From Proteromonas lacertae (taxonomy: Eukaryota; Sar; Bigyra; Opalinata; Proteromonadidae), in NCBI GenBank assembly GCA_002245135.1, contig NGBS01000895.1, positions 31,114 to 95,113 of the forward strand: 64,000 bases of DNA, in the 5' to 3' direction. The notes below the pieces were generated by a model. The model was not told the DNA's origin, ran no database searches, and was given only the letters and a program-made list of their open reading frames with translations. Position numbers and translations under genes: made by a program. Positions 44,242-56,583 of the stretch are shown one piece after another (the stretch's first letter is position 1; each line of letters opens with the position of its first letter).

Positions 44242-47200
44242 ATGCCAAGCAGTGATACTATAGCCAAATATATAGCATCGAACTGCTCACCTGTCTTGAT
44301 GACAGTGGCTTCGAAGAGTGTTGAAAAGTCTTGTCAACTCAATGGTGTCTCTTTTGCTGATCTACTTAGGTATATTATATATCAGGATTTATAAAATACT
44401 AGACCTTTTGGTATAAACGATAGTAAAGGATCATCTGTTAAAACTACTTCCAAGTCATATAAACTTAAGAATTTTACAATTAGAGTTGTTCCAAATCATG
44501 AAATAGGTGCAAAAGATCAAGAATTAGTTGAAAATTGTTTAATTAACAGTTTAGCTAAAAACTCACCTGATATTTCAGATGAGTATTTCAAAAGCATTCA
44601 AATTAATGATGAAGGTATTCCTGGAGAATATTTCGATACACCCTACATTTCATCATTTTTATCAGAGTTATTCAGATCTTTGAATGATTATTCTTTTGAT
44701 TTATTTGGTCATCCATTCAGTATATTATATGCAGTATCGACCAATGATAATGATCCTATTAAAAAGATGGATAAATTGACAAGTGAGAAATTACCTCAAA
44801 ATTTCAAAGATGTATATATATTTTTTATTATTTGTTAATGTATAGGGTGTGTATAATGATGATATTCCTTCATTCTATGTATTAGTCGATGATGCATCCA
44901 CCGAATCAGAATTAGATTTATCTAAAACTATGAAAGACATGAAAAAGAAGTTCGGCTCGTCCAAATGTTTCTTATTAACTATCAATTCAAGCCACGAAGT
45001 ACCCAATATGGAACAAATCGATGTATGGAGTGAAAAGAAGTTAAATTCAATGACAAATCCAAAATACAATGTCTCTCCACCAGAGAATGGTGTTTATGGT
45101 TCATTACTAAGTCCAGATGATATTATTGGTATTCAAACCCTAATGAAGACAATAATAGAAAAGGGAATAATCACTGATATGGAGAATAAGATGGATGAAT
45201 TAGACACTATTATTCAAAATGAGAGAAAAGGATTGAAGAATATGTTTAGAGGATGGGGAAGTGGTACTGTGAAGAAAGGAAGAGCTGGTGATAATTATAC
45301 GCAAGATTCGATAGATTGGAAGTTGATTATGTATGCGAATATGTTGTTTATGGTAAAGGTATTTAAATAATAAAATTACATCTTCTCCTACTTTCTACTT
45401 TTTTATTTTTTCATTCTTCTATCACATTTTTTATATTTATATATATATATATATATACTTTTATTTTATGCTTATATATATATATATTTTTTAATAGGAT
45501 TATGAAGGTGCATTAAACCACTACAAACTTGCCAAAGATGACTTTAAATCTGAAGGAGTAGCTCTTCCAACTGGTAATACTTATTTCATGATTGGATTAT
45601 GTCAATTCCTGTGTAATCAGACAGAAAAGAATATCAACCACAATATGGAACAATGTTATAATATCTTAAAATCAGTCAATAAAGCTTCACAGAAATTATT
45701 ATCTAAAAGAATCTTGACAAGAATGACATTAATCTATTATTATATGTTGGATAGAAATCCTGAATATGATATTATCCCAATTATTACATTATTAATTAAA
45801 CTATCACCAGATGAAACACCTGTATGTTCAGGAATTATATTAGAGAAGACTGCAGAATGTTATTTAAGATTTGATCCTCCAAGACTTCGAAGAAATGCAT
45901 TTCATCTCATACTTAGTGGTAATTCATTTACAGAATGTGATGGTAATTTACTGTCAAAACATATTATCAGGAATTATTCTTTAGCGAAGTTAGTGTATAA
46001 TGAAAGTTGGGATTCTGTACAAGATCATATTGGACATACAATGGCTGTTCAGTTATCTCATGATAAACAATACAATAAATCTGTTGAACTGTATAGTGAT
46101 ATTATTGGTAAAGGAAAACAATCAAAAGATCAACAATCTGAATATATTGATGAATTGAAAAAGACTATCGATATTCTATTAATATCATCCTCATCAATGG
46201 AGAATAAAGATGAAAATGACAAGTTATATTCATTAGATATTTCTTTACCAGAAATTGATAATACATCCGTTCAACTATTATCATATAACAATGCAATGAG
46301 TGAAGCAGCGGTAATTGAACAACAATCACTCTCAGAGAATCAAATTTGGAATGATATAAACGACTTAATTATTAGGGAACAAGAAGCTATTGGATTAGGA
46401 TATACTCGATTAAAGAGAAAGAGAAGAATTCCAGGGTTTTATCCACAAGATAAAATAAAAGATAGAGTAGTGAATGAACCTATATTCATATCCTTTGATT
46501 TGATTAATCCGTTGAATATTGAATTGAATATTAAAGATATGAAATTGAACGGTACAATTTCAACAACAACAACTACTACTACTACTACTGAAGGTAAAGA
46601 TGAAAGTGAAAATAATAATAATGAAGATGCATTAGAATTAGAACAACAATCTATTACATTAGAACCAAAAAGTAAAAAAAGAGCCATATTAAAATTAATC
46701 CCCAAAATACCAGGTAAATTGGAAATAAAAGGAGTATCTTGGAATGTATTGGATAATATCTGTACAACTCATAAATTTGAATTAATTGGTCCATTATTAA
46801 ACGACAGTCGTAGGAATCGCGCTTTAAGAACGCATGCTACTGATAATCGATTAATATCGAATGTTGTTGAAGATAGACCTTGGTTAGGAGTAGAATGGGA
46901 TAATTTCCCTTCAATAATATATGAAGGAGAGATAATAAAAACAGAATTTACTGTAAAAAATTATGGAAAAATTCCACTGGAAAAATTAATTATTTGTAGT
47001 CCAACACCTATTTGGTGTATTGAAGATAAAAATGGAAATATCTTAGAACCAATTGGACCAACAGGAATTATTATTCCATTATTAAATCAATTAGAATCAA
47101 ATCAAAGTGAGAAGTTTACAGCTTATATAAGAGGTCCAGGAGTTGGTAATAATAGAGAATGTAGAATAATATTCCAATATGAAATGATGAAGAATAAAGA

Positions 47201-48464
47201 AAACAATGAACAATCCACTCAAAAGAAGAAAACTATATTAGAAATCCGTCAAGTGAATATGTTGAAAGTATTTAAATGTATTTCATCACTTAAAGTTCAA
47301 ACTACAGCTAATCCTTCATATGAAAATCCTATTGAGAATCAATTCCATTTAGATATAACAATGCCCAAATCAGATGTTCCATTTAAAGCACAATTGGAAA
47401 TATCTCAAATCACTATGATTGGACAAAATTGGAGTTGTAGTCATTATACTGATAAGAATCCATCTGCTATTATAGTAGTCCCAGGAATGGAGTATTGTCA
47501 TACAATCAATATAACTCCACAAAATGATATAAAGAATGATAATGTAATCGAATACATTAACTTAGAATTTGAGAATAAAAGTATAACCAAAATTGAAGAT
47601 TCAAAAATCAATTTATATTTCCTACGAATGGCTAATGGTAGAGCAATTTATCACAGTGAGAATGAATTATATGAAAGAAAAGTAAAAGAATATGAGAATA
47701 AAGGATTACCTTATGACGATCCAACTCCACTGGATAAATTATCTTTATCTTATTCAATTGATTCATTTGTATGTAATAAAGACGAAGTTCATTTGTTATT
47801 ATTATGGAATATAAAAGGAAGTGAAAGAAAAGGCCAAACACATATAATGAAACGAAATATTAGTTTAATGGCAAATCGAAATAATCCAGTGTTATTATCA
47901 TTGAATTATGAAGTAAATGTAAATCATAATTTTGATAATGATGGATATTATAAAGCTAATATAATTGCCAAATTATTTCTACCTAAACAACAGTTAAACA
48001 ATAATAATAAAAATGATGAAATAATAATAGGATTTGGTGTGAAAAATTTACCCCCATCCATATTTTGGATTAAAAAGACTTCTTATATATTGAAATTACA
48101 ACCAAATAAGATTGAAACTATTTCATTAAGTTGTATGATTACTTCTCCTGGTATTTATGATTTGAATTTATTCACAATCTCCATGTTAGATGAGAATTAT
48201 AATATAATAAACAAAAGTCATAATATAACAAATCAATATTTAATAATAGTGAATAATATAGAGAATAGTAGTAATACTAATATATCAAACCTTCGAACTC
48301 GCTCAAACAGTGTATTAATGTCAATGCAACAAGAAAGTCCATTTATTGATTCTGGTCCATTGTATGATGGTATAGATATTAAAGCGATGTATAAAAATAA
48401 GAAGAGTAAGAAAGATGACTTAATATCTGTTACTCTTACACCATTACCTCCTCCAGATATGTAG
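44242..48464 (+). CDS. TRAPPC8: TRAPP complex subunit 8 (Trs85-like)
   Basis: ATG at 44242, with introns at 44370-44402, 44812-44845 and 45359-45497. Family matches include SPVLMTVASKSVEKSCQ, NGVSFADLLRPFG, FRGWGSGTVKKGRAG, NMLFMVKDYEGALNHYK and DHIGHTMAVQLSHDKQYNKSVELYSDI. C-terminal beta-rich regions follow (LEIKGVSWNVL, RPWLGVEWDNFPS). TRAPPC8/Trs85 marks the TRAPPIII complex, acting in autophagy and ER-Golgi traffic as part of a Rab1 exchange factor. The length of about 1,340 residues fits. A short run of threonines near 46560 is the only low-complexity insert. The third intron is 139 nt, far longer than others here. Confidence 0.92.
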
Positions 48465-49114
48465 AATTATTTTATTTTATTATATAATATTGTTTCTATT
48501 CCTATTTTTTGTTGTTGTTTTATATAAGAGTAGATAATAAAAGAGTAAATAATGAATTTAGTGTTGAAAAAACTTGAACTAAATCCAAAATGATATATAT
48601 TAATTGTTTTAATTAGAATTATGCTTAAACTACTCAACATCACGATTTTGTTCCATCATATTTTCCAATTCTTGAAACAGCAACTTACAAGCATAAACAA
48701 TACACATCGTATTCACATTTTCATTACTTCTACAATATTCAAACCAACATTTATAACTCATCATACACTCCACAACAATATTTTATGCCATTAACTTATA
48801 ATAATAACTATTAATGAAATATTTATATAAGAATTCATATTCAAAATGCTGATTCATACTCTCACATATTTATATTAAGATTCATTATCAATAACATAAA
48901 CTAACACTATCACTTACTATTTATCATTTGTATCATTACAACATATGCAATATGCATTAATAAATCATAATAGAGCTTACTATTTAGATTTATACACTAA
49001 TTTAATTTGTAATATAGGTATTTAGGATGTTTTTTCAATCTTTTTAATTTTTGGGTTATTCAAAATTTTGATAAAAATCAAATTTCGTTATTTTTGTTTT
49101 ATATTCACATAAAG
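48465..49114. other. Spacer with a short decayed minus-strand frame
   Basis: Between TRAPPC8 and the next gene I see only a possible minus-strand relic at 48630-48857. The remainder is AT-rich, with a TTCGTT box at 49084-49089, 25 bases before the next ATG. Confidence 0.5.
48630..48857 (-). pseudogene. Possible small decayed gene
   Basis: A frame from ATG 48857 (MNQHFEYEFLYKYF) continues past one in-frame TAA into a Cys-rich helical stretch (CWFEYCRSNENVNTMC) and ends at 48630. About 75 codons in all. The family is unknown; it could be chance. Confidence 0.25.
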
Positions 49115-51234
49115 ATGATAATAAAAGTGAATAAAAGCATAAGAGAAGAGGGGTATATTTTGTATTTATTTTTATGATAGATTATGTCGAAAATTGGTAG
49201 AAAGTGGTTTTGGTGATATAGAAGTGAAGATTAGAGATAATCGAATAATGTCAATCAAGTCAATTTTAGTGAATGGAAATGAAACTGTAAAGAAACTGTT
49301 ATTAGATAGTGAGTTTGTTGGAGTTTTGGAGTTATATGAAGAAATCGAAGAAATTGGCTATTATGAGATGGAGAAATACTACAGTGGTGGTGAATTGATA
49401 ATCTGTAAAGAGAGTGTATGTGAAGTGTTGATGTTTTGTTTATGTTATTGTGAAAAAGAGATAATAAATGATTGTTATGAATTTGTGAAGAATAATATAG
49501 ATGATGAAGTATTAATGAAATTAATTCATATCTGTAATGTATTTGGTGGATGTTTGAGAGAGATAGAAGACTTGAAAAATATGGAAATAGAAAAGCGAGG
49601 ATATAAATATTTATATAAGAATGAATATTTGTTGAGATTAGAAATGAATAATTTGATAGAGATATTAAATATGAAAGATTTGATAATTCGAAGTGAGAGT
49701 TGGTTATTAAATCGTTTATTGGAATGGTATAAATTCCCAAAGAATAAGAAAGATAATAAAGAGATTAAAGATGATTTTAAGCAATTGATAGAAGAAGATA
49801 TTGATGTAGAAAAGATAAAAGAGAAAGAGATAGAAAAAGAGAATAAAGAAATGTTGAAAGAGATGAAAATAGAATTAAAGAAAAATGAATGTAAAAATCA
49901 TATAGAATTATGTTTAATAAAAGATGAAAGAATTCAAAGTGTAATAATCAACAAATACAATGAAGATAATAAAGAAGAAGACTTTAATGAAGAAGAAAGA
50001 AGAATATTGGATAGAATGAAAGAAGAAGAATTGAATGATGAAATAATGTGTATATTAGAAATGAATAATATAAAAATGATGGAAATAGTATTGATGATAA
50101 TGAAATATAAAAATGTGAAAAAGGAAAGTATAAATACTAAAAATATATTTAAATAGAATATATCTCAAATATCGAAAAGAGAACTATGTTTGATAGATTA
50201 TGTATAGAATATAATGAGAGTAAAAGAAATCGAACAATGAAATGTTTATGTTTGTTTGTTGATGATAAAAAGAATATTTCAATAATAGAAGAAGTATGTG
50301 GAAAAGAAATTCTTTTTAGAATATTGAATGAAGATAATTATTTAAACTCCAAATCTAAAGAATTATTAATAGAATATATAAAAGAGAATAAACTGAGTTT
50401 AAAAGAAGAAGAAGAAATGATAAAAATAATAAAAGATAAAGAATTATTGAAAGAATTAAAAACAAAAGAAATCACATTATTTTCATATCCTCAATCAGAA
50501 TATTTATTTGCTATTTATGAAGGAATGTTAATAATTCCTTAATTTGATGAAAATCGATATGAATTTTCAATCAATCCTTCATTGCCAGATGGTTTAATGA
50601 TAAAAAAGAGAATGGAATAATTCATGGAAAAGTGAATAAAGAAATTGAAAAGAGAGATAATGAAATAATATGTAAGAATATTGTAAATGAAAAGAAATTC
50701 AAAATATCATTAGAATTTATGTTAGGAAAATTTACAGAATTAAACAAAAGTGATGGAATAGAAGTATCAAATAATGGAAAATTAATAACAAATATAAATA
50801 CATATGGTTCTCATCATTGGTATTTAAATTTGAAAATGGAAAATGGAGTTTATCATATCAAATATAAATATCATCAAAATGGTAGTTATTATGATGGAAT
50901 GATGTTAGGATTATCAACTAATAATACATATTCTGGTAATAGCATTTATTATCAATCAACAGTATGTAATTATGTTGCATATAATGGTAAAAGTCAAGAT
51001 ATTACTTCATATTGTCATATTGGAAGAGTTGTTAATGAAAATCCAAATTTCAATGATTGTGGAGATGGTTCTATTTATGAAGTGATTATTGATATGAATA
51101 AAAGAGAATTTTGGATTAGTCATAATGATTCATCTCCTGTTTTACTTGTTAAAGATTTACCTTCTCCATTATATTCATATGCTGAATTAGGAGGATATAT
51201 TTCAATTGAATTATTATCAGTTTCTCATCAATAA
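49115..51234 (+). pseudogene. Decayed BTB-Ig-like-SPRY gene, copy 2
   Basis: Exon 1 at 49115 (MIIKVNKSIREEG) joins across a 28 nt intron at 49153-49180 to a BTB-like domain (SGFGDIEVKIRDN, LELYEE, YYSGGELI). A helical middle region (to 50155, then 50186-50542), an Ig-like remnant (INPSLPDGLM) and a SPRY/B30.2-like domain to 51234 (HHWYLNLKMENGVYHIKY, GMMLGLSTNNTYSGN) follow. Breaks: a frame change near 50155, a stop at 50540-50542 and a frame change in the A-run near 50605. The same architecture and start as copy 1 at 19066 show common descent. Whether the breaks are real or assembly indels is open. Confidence 0.65.
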
Positions 51235-51761
51235 AGTTAGATAATAATAACATTTACATTCTTTATAATGTGTTGCTGTTTATATCAGTCGAATTATTAT
51301 CATTTCTCAGCCGAATTAGTCTTAATTAAATACTTATTCTTTTTTATATATATTATTATTTTAACTAATTGGTAAATCATTATTTCAACATCTTTTCAAT
51401 CTTTTAATATAACTTTTATATTGCAAATAATATTCTATCTACAACTACTGTGTAACTATTTCATATTAAGATACATCCTTTCTCATTACATTTACACATA
51501 AATTACCTAAACACAACAACACTTTGTCGATTAAGTAAGTAATAAATTTTGAATAATAAAAATTGATTTTTTTATATTCACTTATTCTAGGAAAATTTCA
51601 TGATGGTTATATTTAGCTGATTTTCATTGAATAATGTGATTTGTTGTTTGTTGGTTTGATTAGAATTCTCAGTATTCACAATTCAGTTTTTATTAAATTT
51701 TTGGGATAATTATTGAAATATATTCGTTATTTTTACAGTATAGTTTTTTCGATTTTTCTTT
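51235..51761. other. Intergenic, no gene seen
   Basis: AT-rich spacer. A TTCGTT box at 51723-51728 lies 33 bases before the next ATG; nothing else is supported. Confidence 0.55.
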
Positions 51762-54700
51762 ATGACTGAATATGTTATTACAAAAATACCACTGTCAGAA
51801 TCTCGAAGTGATCAAATTACATATGTATAACCTTTTTATATATCCATTAGATGTCTTCAGTTACAGATTTTGAAACAGATTTTATAGATAAGCATTATAG
51901 AGTGTATAATACAGAAAGTCACTTCTGTATATCGACAATAAAACACAAAAGAAGTCTTGCATAAGTTTCATCAAAAGAAAGAACAAGAGAAGTATATATT
52001 ATATAATTATCAATATTAGCATCTTCAGCAATGGTTTTATCTGTTATAAATGCATTATATAATTTACATGAGAATGGGCTTTGTCACACTAGTGTGAAAG
52101 CTACAAACATATTTGAGAGTGAAAATGGTTATATTCTATCTGATGTAGGTAAATATTACTTTCATAACAACAAAACTCTCAAAGAAAAAGGATTTAAAAT
52201 ACCAGAAGAAATGATAGAAAGAAAAAGTGTTTGTTTTGAATATAAGAAAGATAATGAGATGTTGGGAGATTTATTAGAAGAATATATTAATGATAGTGTA
52301 ATAGAAAAGAAAGAAGATTATAATGGAATAATGAAAGAGTTAAAAGAGAGTAAAAATGATTTAGATTTATTGAATTTATTACATAAATATCAATCAATAT
52401 TTCCAAAACCATCAATCACTGTAGAAACAATCTTAAGAAGAGAATTTTACAAATTGGGTTATTTCGAATATCCTGTGATAGATAATATATCAATATCAAA
52501 ATATCTTGAAATCATAAAAAATGATATAGATGAAAAAGTAAAATACTATTTGAGTGTTTGTTTATTAAATTCAATCTCAATGAGTATATTTGTTTATTTA
52601 TTTAATGTTATTAGATGAAGAAAGAAGAATAGAAATAAGTGATGAGGAATTTGTTGAATTAAAAGAAATATTCTATGAAGAGATTAAGAGAAACAATAAG
52701 AATGGATTAAAGGAATTATCAACTCCAATAAACAGAGAAATATTTGAAGAAGTATTTAAAGATAGAAATACAGAAGAAATCAATTTAAAGAATAGTATAT
52801 TTTCTATTATTGTTATAGAGATTCCATCCCTTTCAAAATATGAATGGGTTTTATTTTCAATAATATTAAGTTGTTTTGAAAATGTGAAAGTATTGAATTT
52901 GGGAAGTAATTCTATAAAAATAATGAATACCAAACATATAATTCAAGGAATTCGACGCTATAGTCATTTAAAAGAATTAACGCTGAGTAGTATATTATTT
53001 ATATAATTATTATTATTATGAAATAGGAATGATATTTACATACACCTCATTAAAGATTTTGTCTAATATAGTAAAAGAAAATCAAAATTTGGAGAATTTG
53101 GATATGAGAGATACTAAAAATTATTACACCAACTACTTTCCAATAAAGAAATGGAATGATGGAATAAAACAGGTTTTAAAAAATTGTCCAAATCTGACAT
53201 ATCTTAATATGAAATGTATAATAATCAATATATTCTTCATTTAGATAATATTCTATCACATTTAGATGAATCATTAGGTATTTTAGATGGAATAAAAAGA
53301 ATGACTAAACTGAAGAAAATAAATTGTAGTTGTATTTTGATATAATACTATATATAGGGAATTATTTTGATGTTCCAGATGAATATGATTGTAGCAAAAT
53401 GTATGATGAAGGCATAGAGAAAAATGGGAATATATTGAGTAAAAATGATCTTAACAATCGAAATATTATCATAAATACAGGAAAATATGTAAGTGGATTG
53501 ATAGAAAAATTATTTAACTTAAGAATTCTCAAATTGAAATGTATTTATTTTCTTTTATAATAATTAAATAGCTTGTACAATAACAGATAATATAATGATT
53601 GAAATATGTAAATCGTTGAATCAGTTATCTCAATTAGAAGAATTGAATTTAGAAGATAATAAATTAACTGAAAAATCAATGTATGAATTAGGAGAATGTA
53701 TTTATGAAATGAGAGAATTGAGAGTATTGAATATTAGTTGTATTTTTTTGATTATCAGTATTTTAATAGATAATAGAATAAATGATTATGGGATATTTCT
53801 TCTTTTCCAAAATTTCGAAAATGAAATAATCTCACCAAAATTAAATGAAATAATTATAAACAAAAATAACATTCATTGTGAAGGGTTTTATCATTTTTTA
53901 TTTTTTATTAGAAAATACAAATCAATAACCAAATTATCTGTTAATTTTCAAAGTGATTTAGATAAAAACAATGAAATAGATATTGCTCTATTTAAAGAAT
54001 CAATGAACTATCTCAAAGAACTAAATAATATAGAAGAATTAACAATTTCAAGTATATCAAATAATCATTTGTTTTATAGACACCCGAATGGGTGATTCAG
54101 GAATCAAGATATTTTCTAATGTAATGAAATATTTACCAAAACTAAAATCACTTGATATTTCTTGTATATTCATAGTTGATATGTATATTATAGATACAAT
54201 GATAAAATCAGATGGTTTATGTAAATTAATAAATGAGATAAGCCATAACTGTAAGAATATAGAGTTATTACTAATAGAAGGAAATAAAATATGTAATGAA
54301 TTAGTTATAGAATTTAATAGGTTTCTTTTATCAAATTTACAACTAAAGAATCTCAGTCTATCATGTATTAATTAATGTTTTTATATTTTTCATTATAAGG
54401 GAATAAATTAGATAAAATCCATAGTTATGCTTTAGCAGAAACATTTAAATATCTTTCAAATCTTGAAGAATTCTCAGTAGATAATATAAAATATTCTCAA
54501 AATGTTCTGAAAACACTGTTTATATATTTGAAACAGAATAAAAAGATGAAAAAACTAACAATTGAATGTATATTATTATTTTTTATTAATTGATATTGAA
54601 TAGATTGTGATTTTGATAAAAGTATGATTTTAGAGTGTGTTGAATCATTGAAACAATTTAATGATTTAAAAGAACTTACTCTTGTAGGTTGTAATATTAG

Positions 54701-55314
54701 ATCAAAATTGATGCTTTATTTAAAAGATGGATTGAAAAATCTTTACAAATTAGAAATGTTAGATTTATCATGTATAAAATATTATTAATAAATTCTATTG
54801 TTTAGATAATCACATAAATTCTGATGGAATTAATTATTTATGTGATTGTTTTGATTCACTTCAAAATCTCTTAGAGCTGAAAATGGATTATAATTTCTTT
54901 GGATTTGATGGAATAAATACACTTACTAAAAATATTGGGAAATTATTAATTTTGAGCATTTTATATATATCAGATAATAATTTTGGTGAAGAAGGGTTAT
55001 TAGAAATACTTGATGTTTGTGAAATTGATCATAGAAAGGCAATTCAATATTTTTATAAATACTTATATAGTAATTGTGTTGAAAGAAATCTTGATAAAAT
55101 TGTGTATTTAATAAAAGGAGAAGATAGAGGAAGAAAAAAATGGTATTATTTAGAAATGGATATGTGTGATAAAAAAAAGTTTATTGCTGCAACAAATAGT
55201 GTTAATCTAAATTTAGATGATTATGGAAAGGTGATATATTCTGATTATGGAGAGAATCCTCCTCAAGATATCAAAGATAAAATTCATCAATATTATGCAT
55301 ATGTTATTGATTAA
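51762..55314 (+). CDS. Pseudokinase with leucine-rich repeats, second copy
   Basis: ATG at 51762 (MTEYVITKIPLS), with an intron at 51822-51847. A kinase-like remnant follows (ALYNLHENGLCHTSVKATNIF: HRD lost; YILSDVGKY in the DFG position) with a shortened N-lobe. Then about ten RNI-type LRRs run (VKVLNLGSNSI, LEELNLEDNKLTEKSM, MGDSGIKIFSNVM), with an intron after nearly every repeat at the same phase, e.g. near 52575-52614, 52990-53028 and 54053-54078. A non-LRR C-terminus ends at 55314. There is one apparent frame slip near 51960. A scaffold or sensor role is inferred. Confidence 0.65.
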
Positions 55315-55856
55315 AATATTCTATTTTCTATATTGTTTATACCAAACTCATTTGATCTATATTACATATATCTGTAAACGCATTTAAGAAGAAAGTACCA
55401 TATTTTATTTATGAAAAATAGTATAGAATTGTATTTAGACTTTTTTTGGTGAAAATTATGTTATATTGCAGTTATACGATATGAGCCTAAAAAATAAATA
55501 AGACACAAGAGAAAAAAGTAAAAAGGCAGAAAAGGACAAAGGAAGGAACAAAACGTAAAAGTAAGTCCTTATAATAATGAATAATAAAGGGAAATAGCAC
55601 AGTGTGCCATTTCCCTATATGTGTTTTTGATTCAAAAAATAGCCGTTTCAATGTGTGCTATTTCCCTATAGTGTATTTTTACCGTTACATTTTGTTTCTA
55701 AAAAATATCCGTTACATTCTTTCTTTAATTTTTTGATTATTCTTGTCTTTGTAGTTAGAATTTAGTTTTAATTATGATACAGTTTCATCCCCAACACATA
55801 TAGATTCGAATGAAGTAGTTAACTCGAAATATTAACTCTAATGATCATTTAATTAA
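55315..55856. other. Spacer and likely left margin of the virus-like element
   Basis: No gene is seen. The left end of the element probably lies somewhere in this stretch, but I found no terminal inverted repeat because the right end is outside the window. It contains three copies of a 12-base motif and several CCGTT boxes. Confidence 0.45.
55589..55666. repeat. Three copies of a GGGAAATAGCAC motif, one direct and two inverted
   Basis: GGGAAATAGCAC at 55589-55600, its inverted copy with one mismatch at 55604-55615 and an exact inverted copy at 55655-55666. The first two form a tight hairpin near the left margin of the element. Confidence 0.6.
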
Positions 55857-56408
55857 TTAATTCTTCTTCAGCTTCTTTAATGATTTCACACCATCTATTT
55901 GTAATTTGGTATACATTTCAATTTTTGGCGGATTGACTGTAGAAGGGAAATTATAATAAATATTGATGGCTTGCCCAACTACCTCTTGATACTTAAATAT
56001 GTCATCAACCATTAACGAATGTAACTTACTTACTACATCTATCGTTGTCTCACCATAACATTTGAGAATGTCATGCCATTGACAGCCATTGTCTCTTATA
56101 TAATCTAAATTTCTTTCAAATAGTAACCTCTTCTTAAACAACGACATTTCTGAGTTGAAACTTAGAGTACTTTGAGCTGTTGTAAAAATGTCATCTAATT
56201 TTATGATGGTTTCATCTAAATAAATTCTGAATAACTCCTCTTGGGCAGTTGTCATCTTTTTATATATTCCTCTACTACCTTTAGCTGCAAATGGTTGAAG
56301 GATACATCTGATATCTCTAACTTTTTTAATTAAGTTAGGAAAACCATCCACTATCATCTGAAAATCTCTATGATATAACTCATCATAGGATCTTTGATGT
56401 TTAGACAT
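55857..56408 (-). CDS. Element gene of unknown function, 183 residues
   Basis: A helical, basic product with no recognised motif. An ATATATCCGTTTC box lies 30 bases upstream of its start (56438-56450 on the other strand). Part of the virus-like element; treated as a fossil gene. Confidence 0.5.
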   Translation of the reverse strand: MSKHQRSYDELYHRDFQMIVDGFPNLIKKVRDIRCILQPFAAKGSRGIYKKMTTAQEELFRIYLDETIIKLDDIFTTAQSTLSFNSEMSLFKKRLLFERNLDYIRDNGCQWHDILKCYGETTIDVVSKLHSLMVDDIFKYQEVVGQAINIYYNFPSTVNPPKIEMYTKLQIDGVKSLKKLKKN

Positions 56409-56437
56409 CTTAATATTGAAAATTAATGATAGGGATT

Positions 56438-56450
56438 GAAACGGATATAT
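56438..56450 (-). promoter_or_regulatory. Element promoter-like box
   Basis: ATATATCCGTTTC reading toward the minus-strand gene, 30 bases from its start. Matching boxes occur at 57423-57435 (+) and 57810-57822 (-), with looser forms at 56562-56573, 55640-55715 and 62892-62900. Confidence 0.5.
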
Positions 56451-56583
56451 TTTTTATTTTCTCGAAACCTAATTGGATGACTCCTATACGTGTTCCAATA
56501 TGATTGGTCAAAACATATATCTTTATCAACTAACCAATTAATTGAGATAAAAAATAAAAAAATATTCGTTTCATATAGATATT

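Noticed and set aside
49255-49740. 161-residue minus-strand frame
   Set aside because: Antisense of the BTB-like region; no start context or motif.
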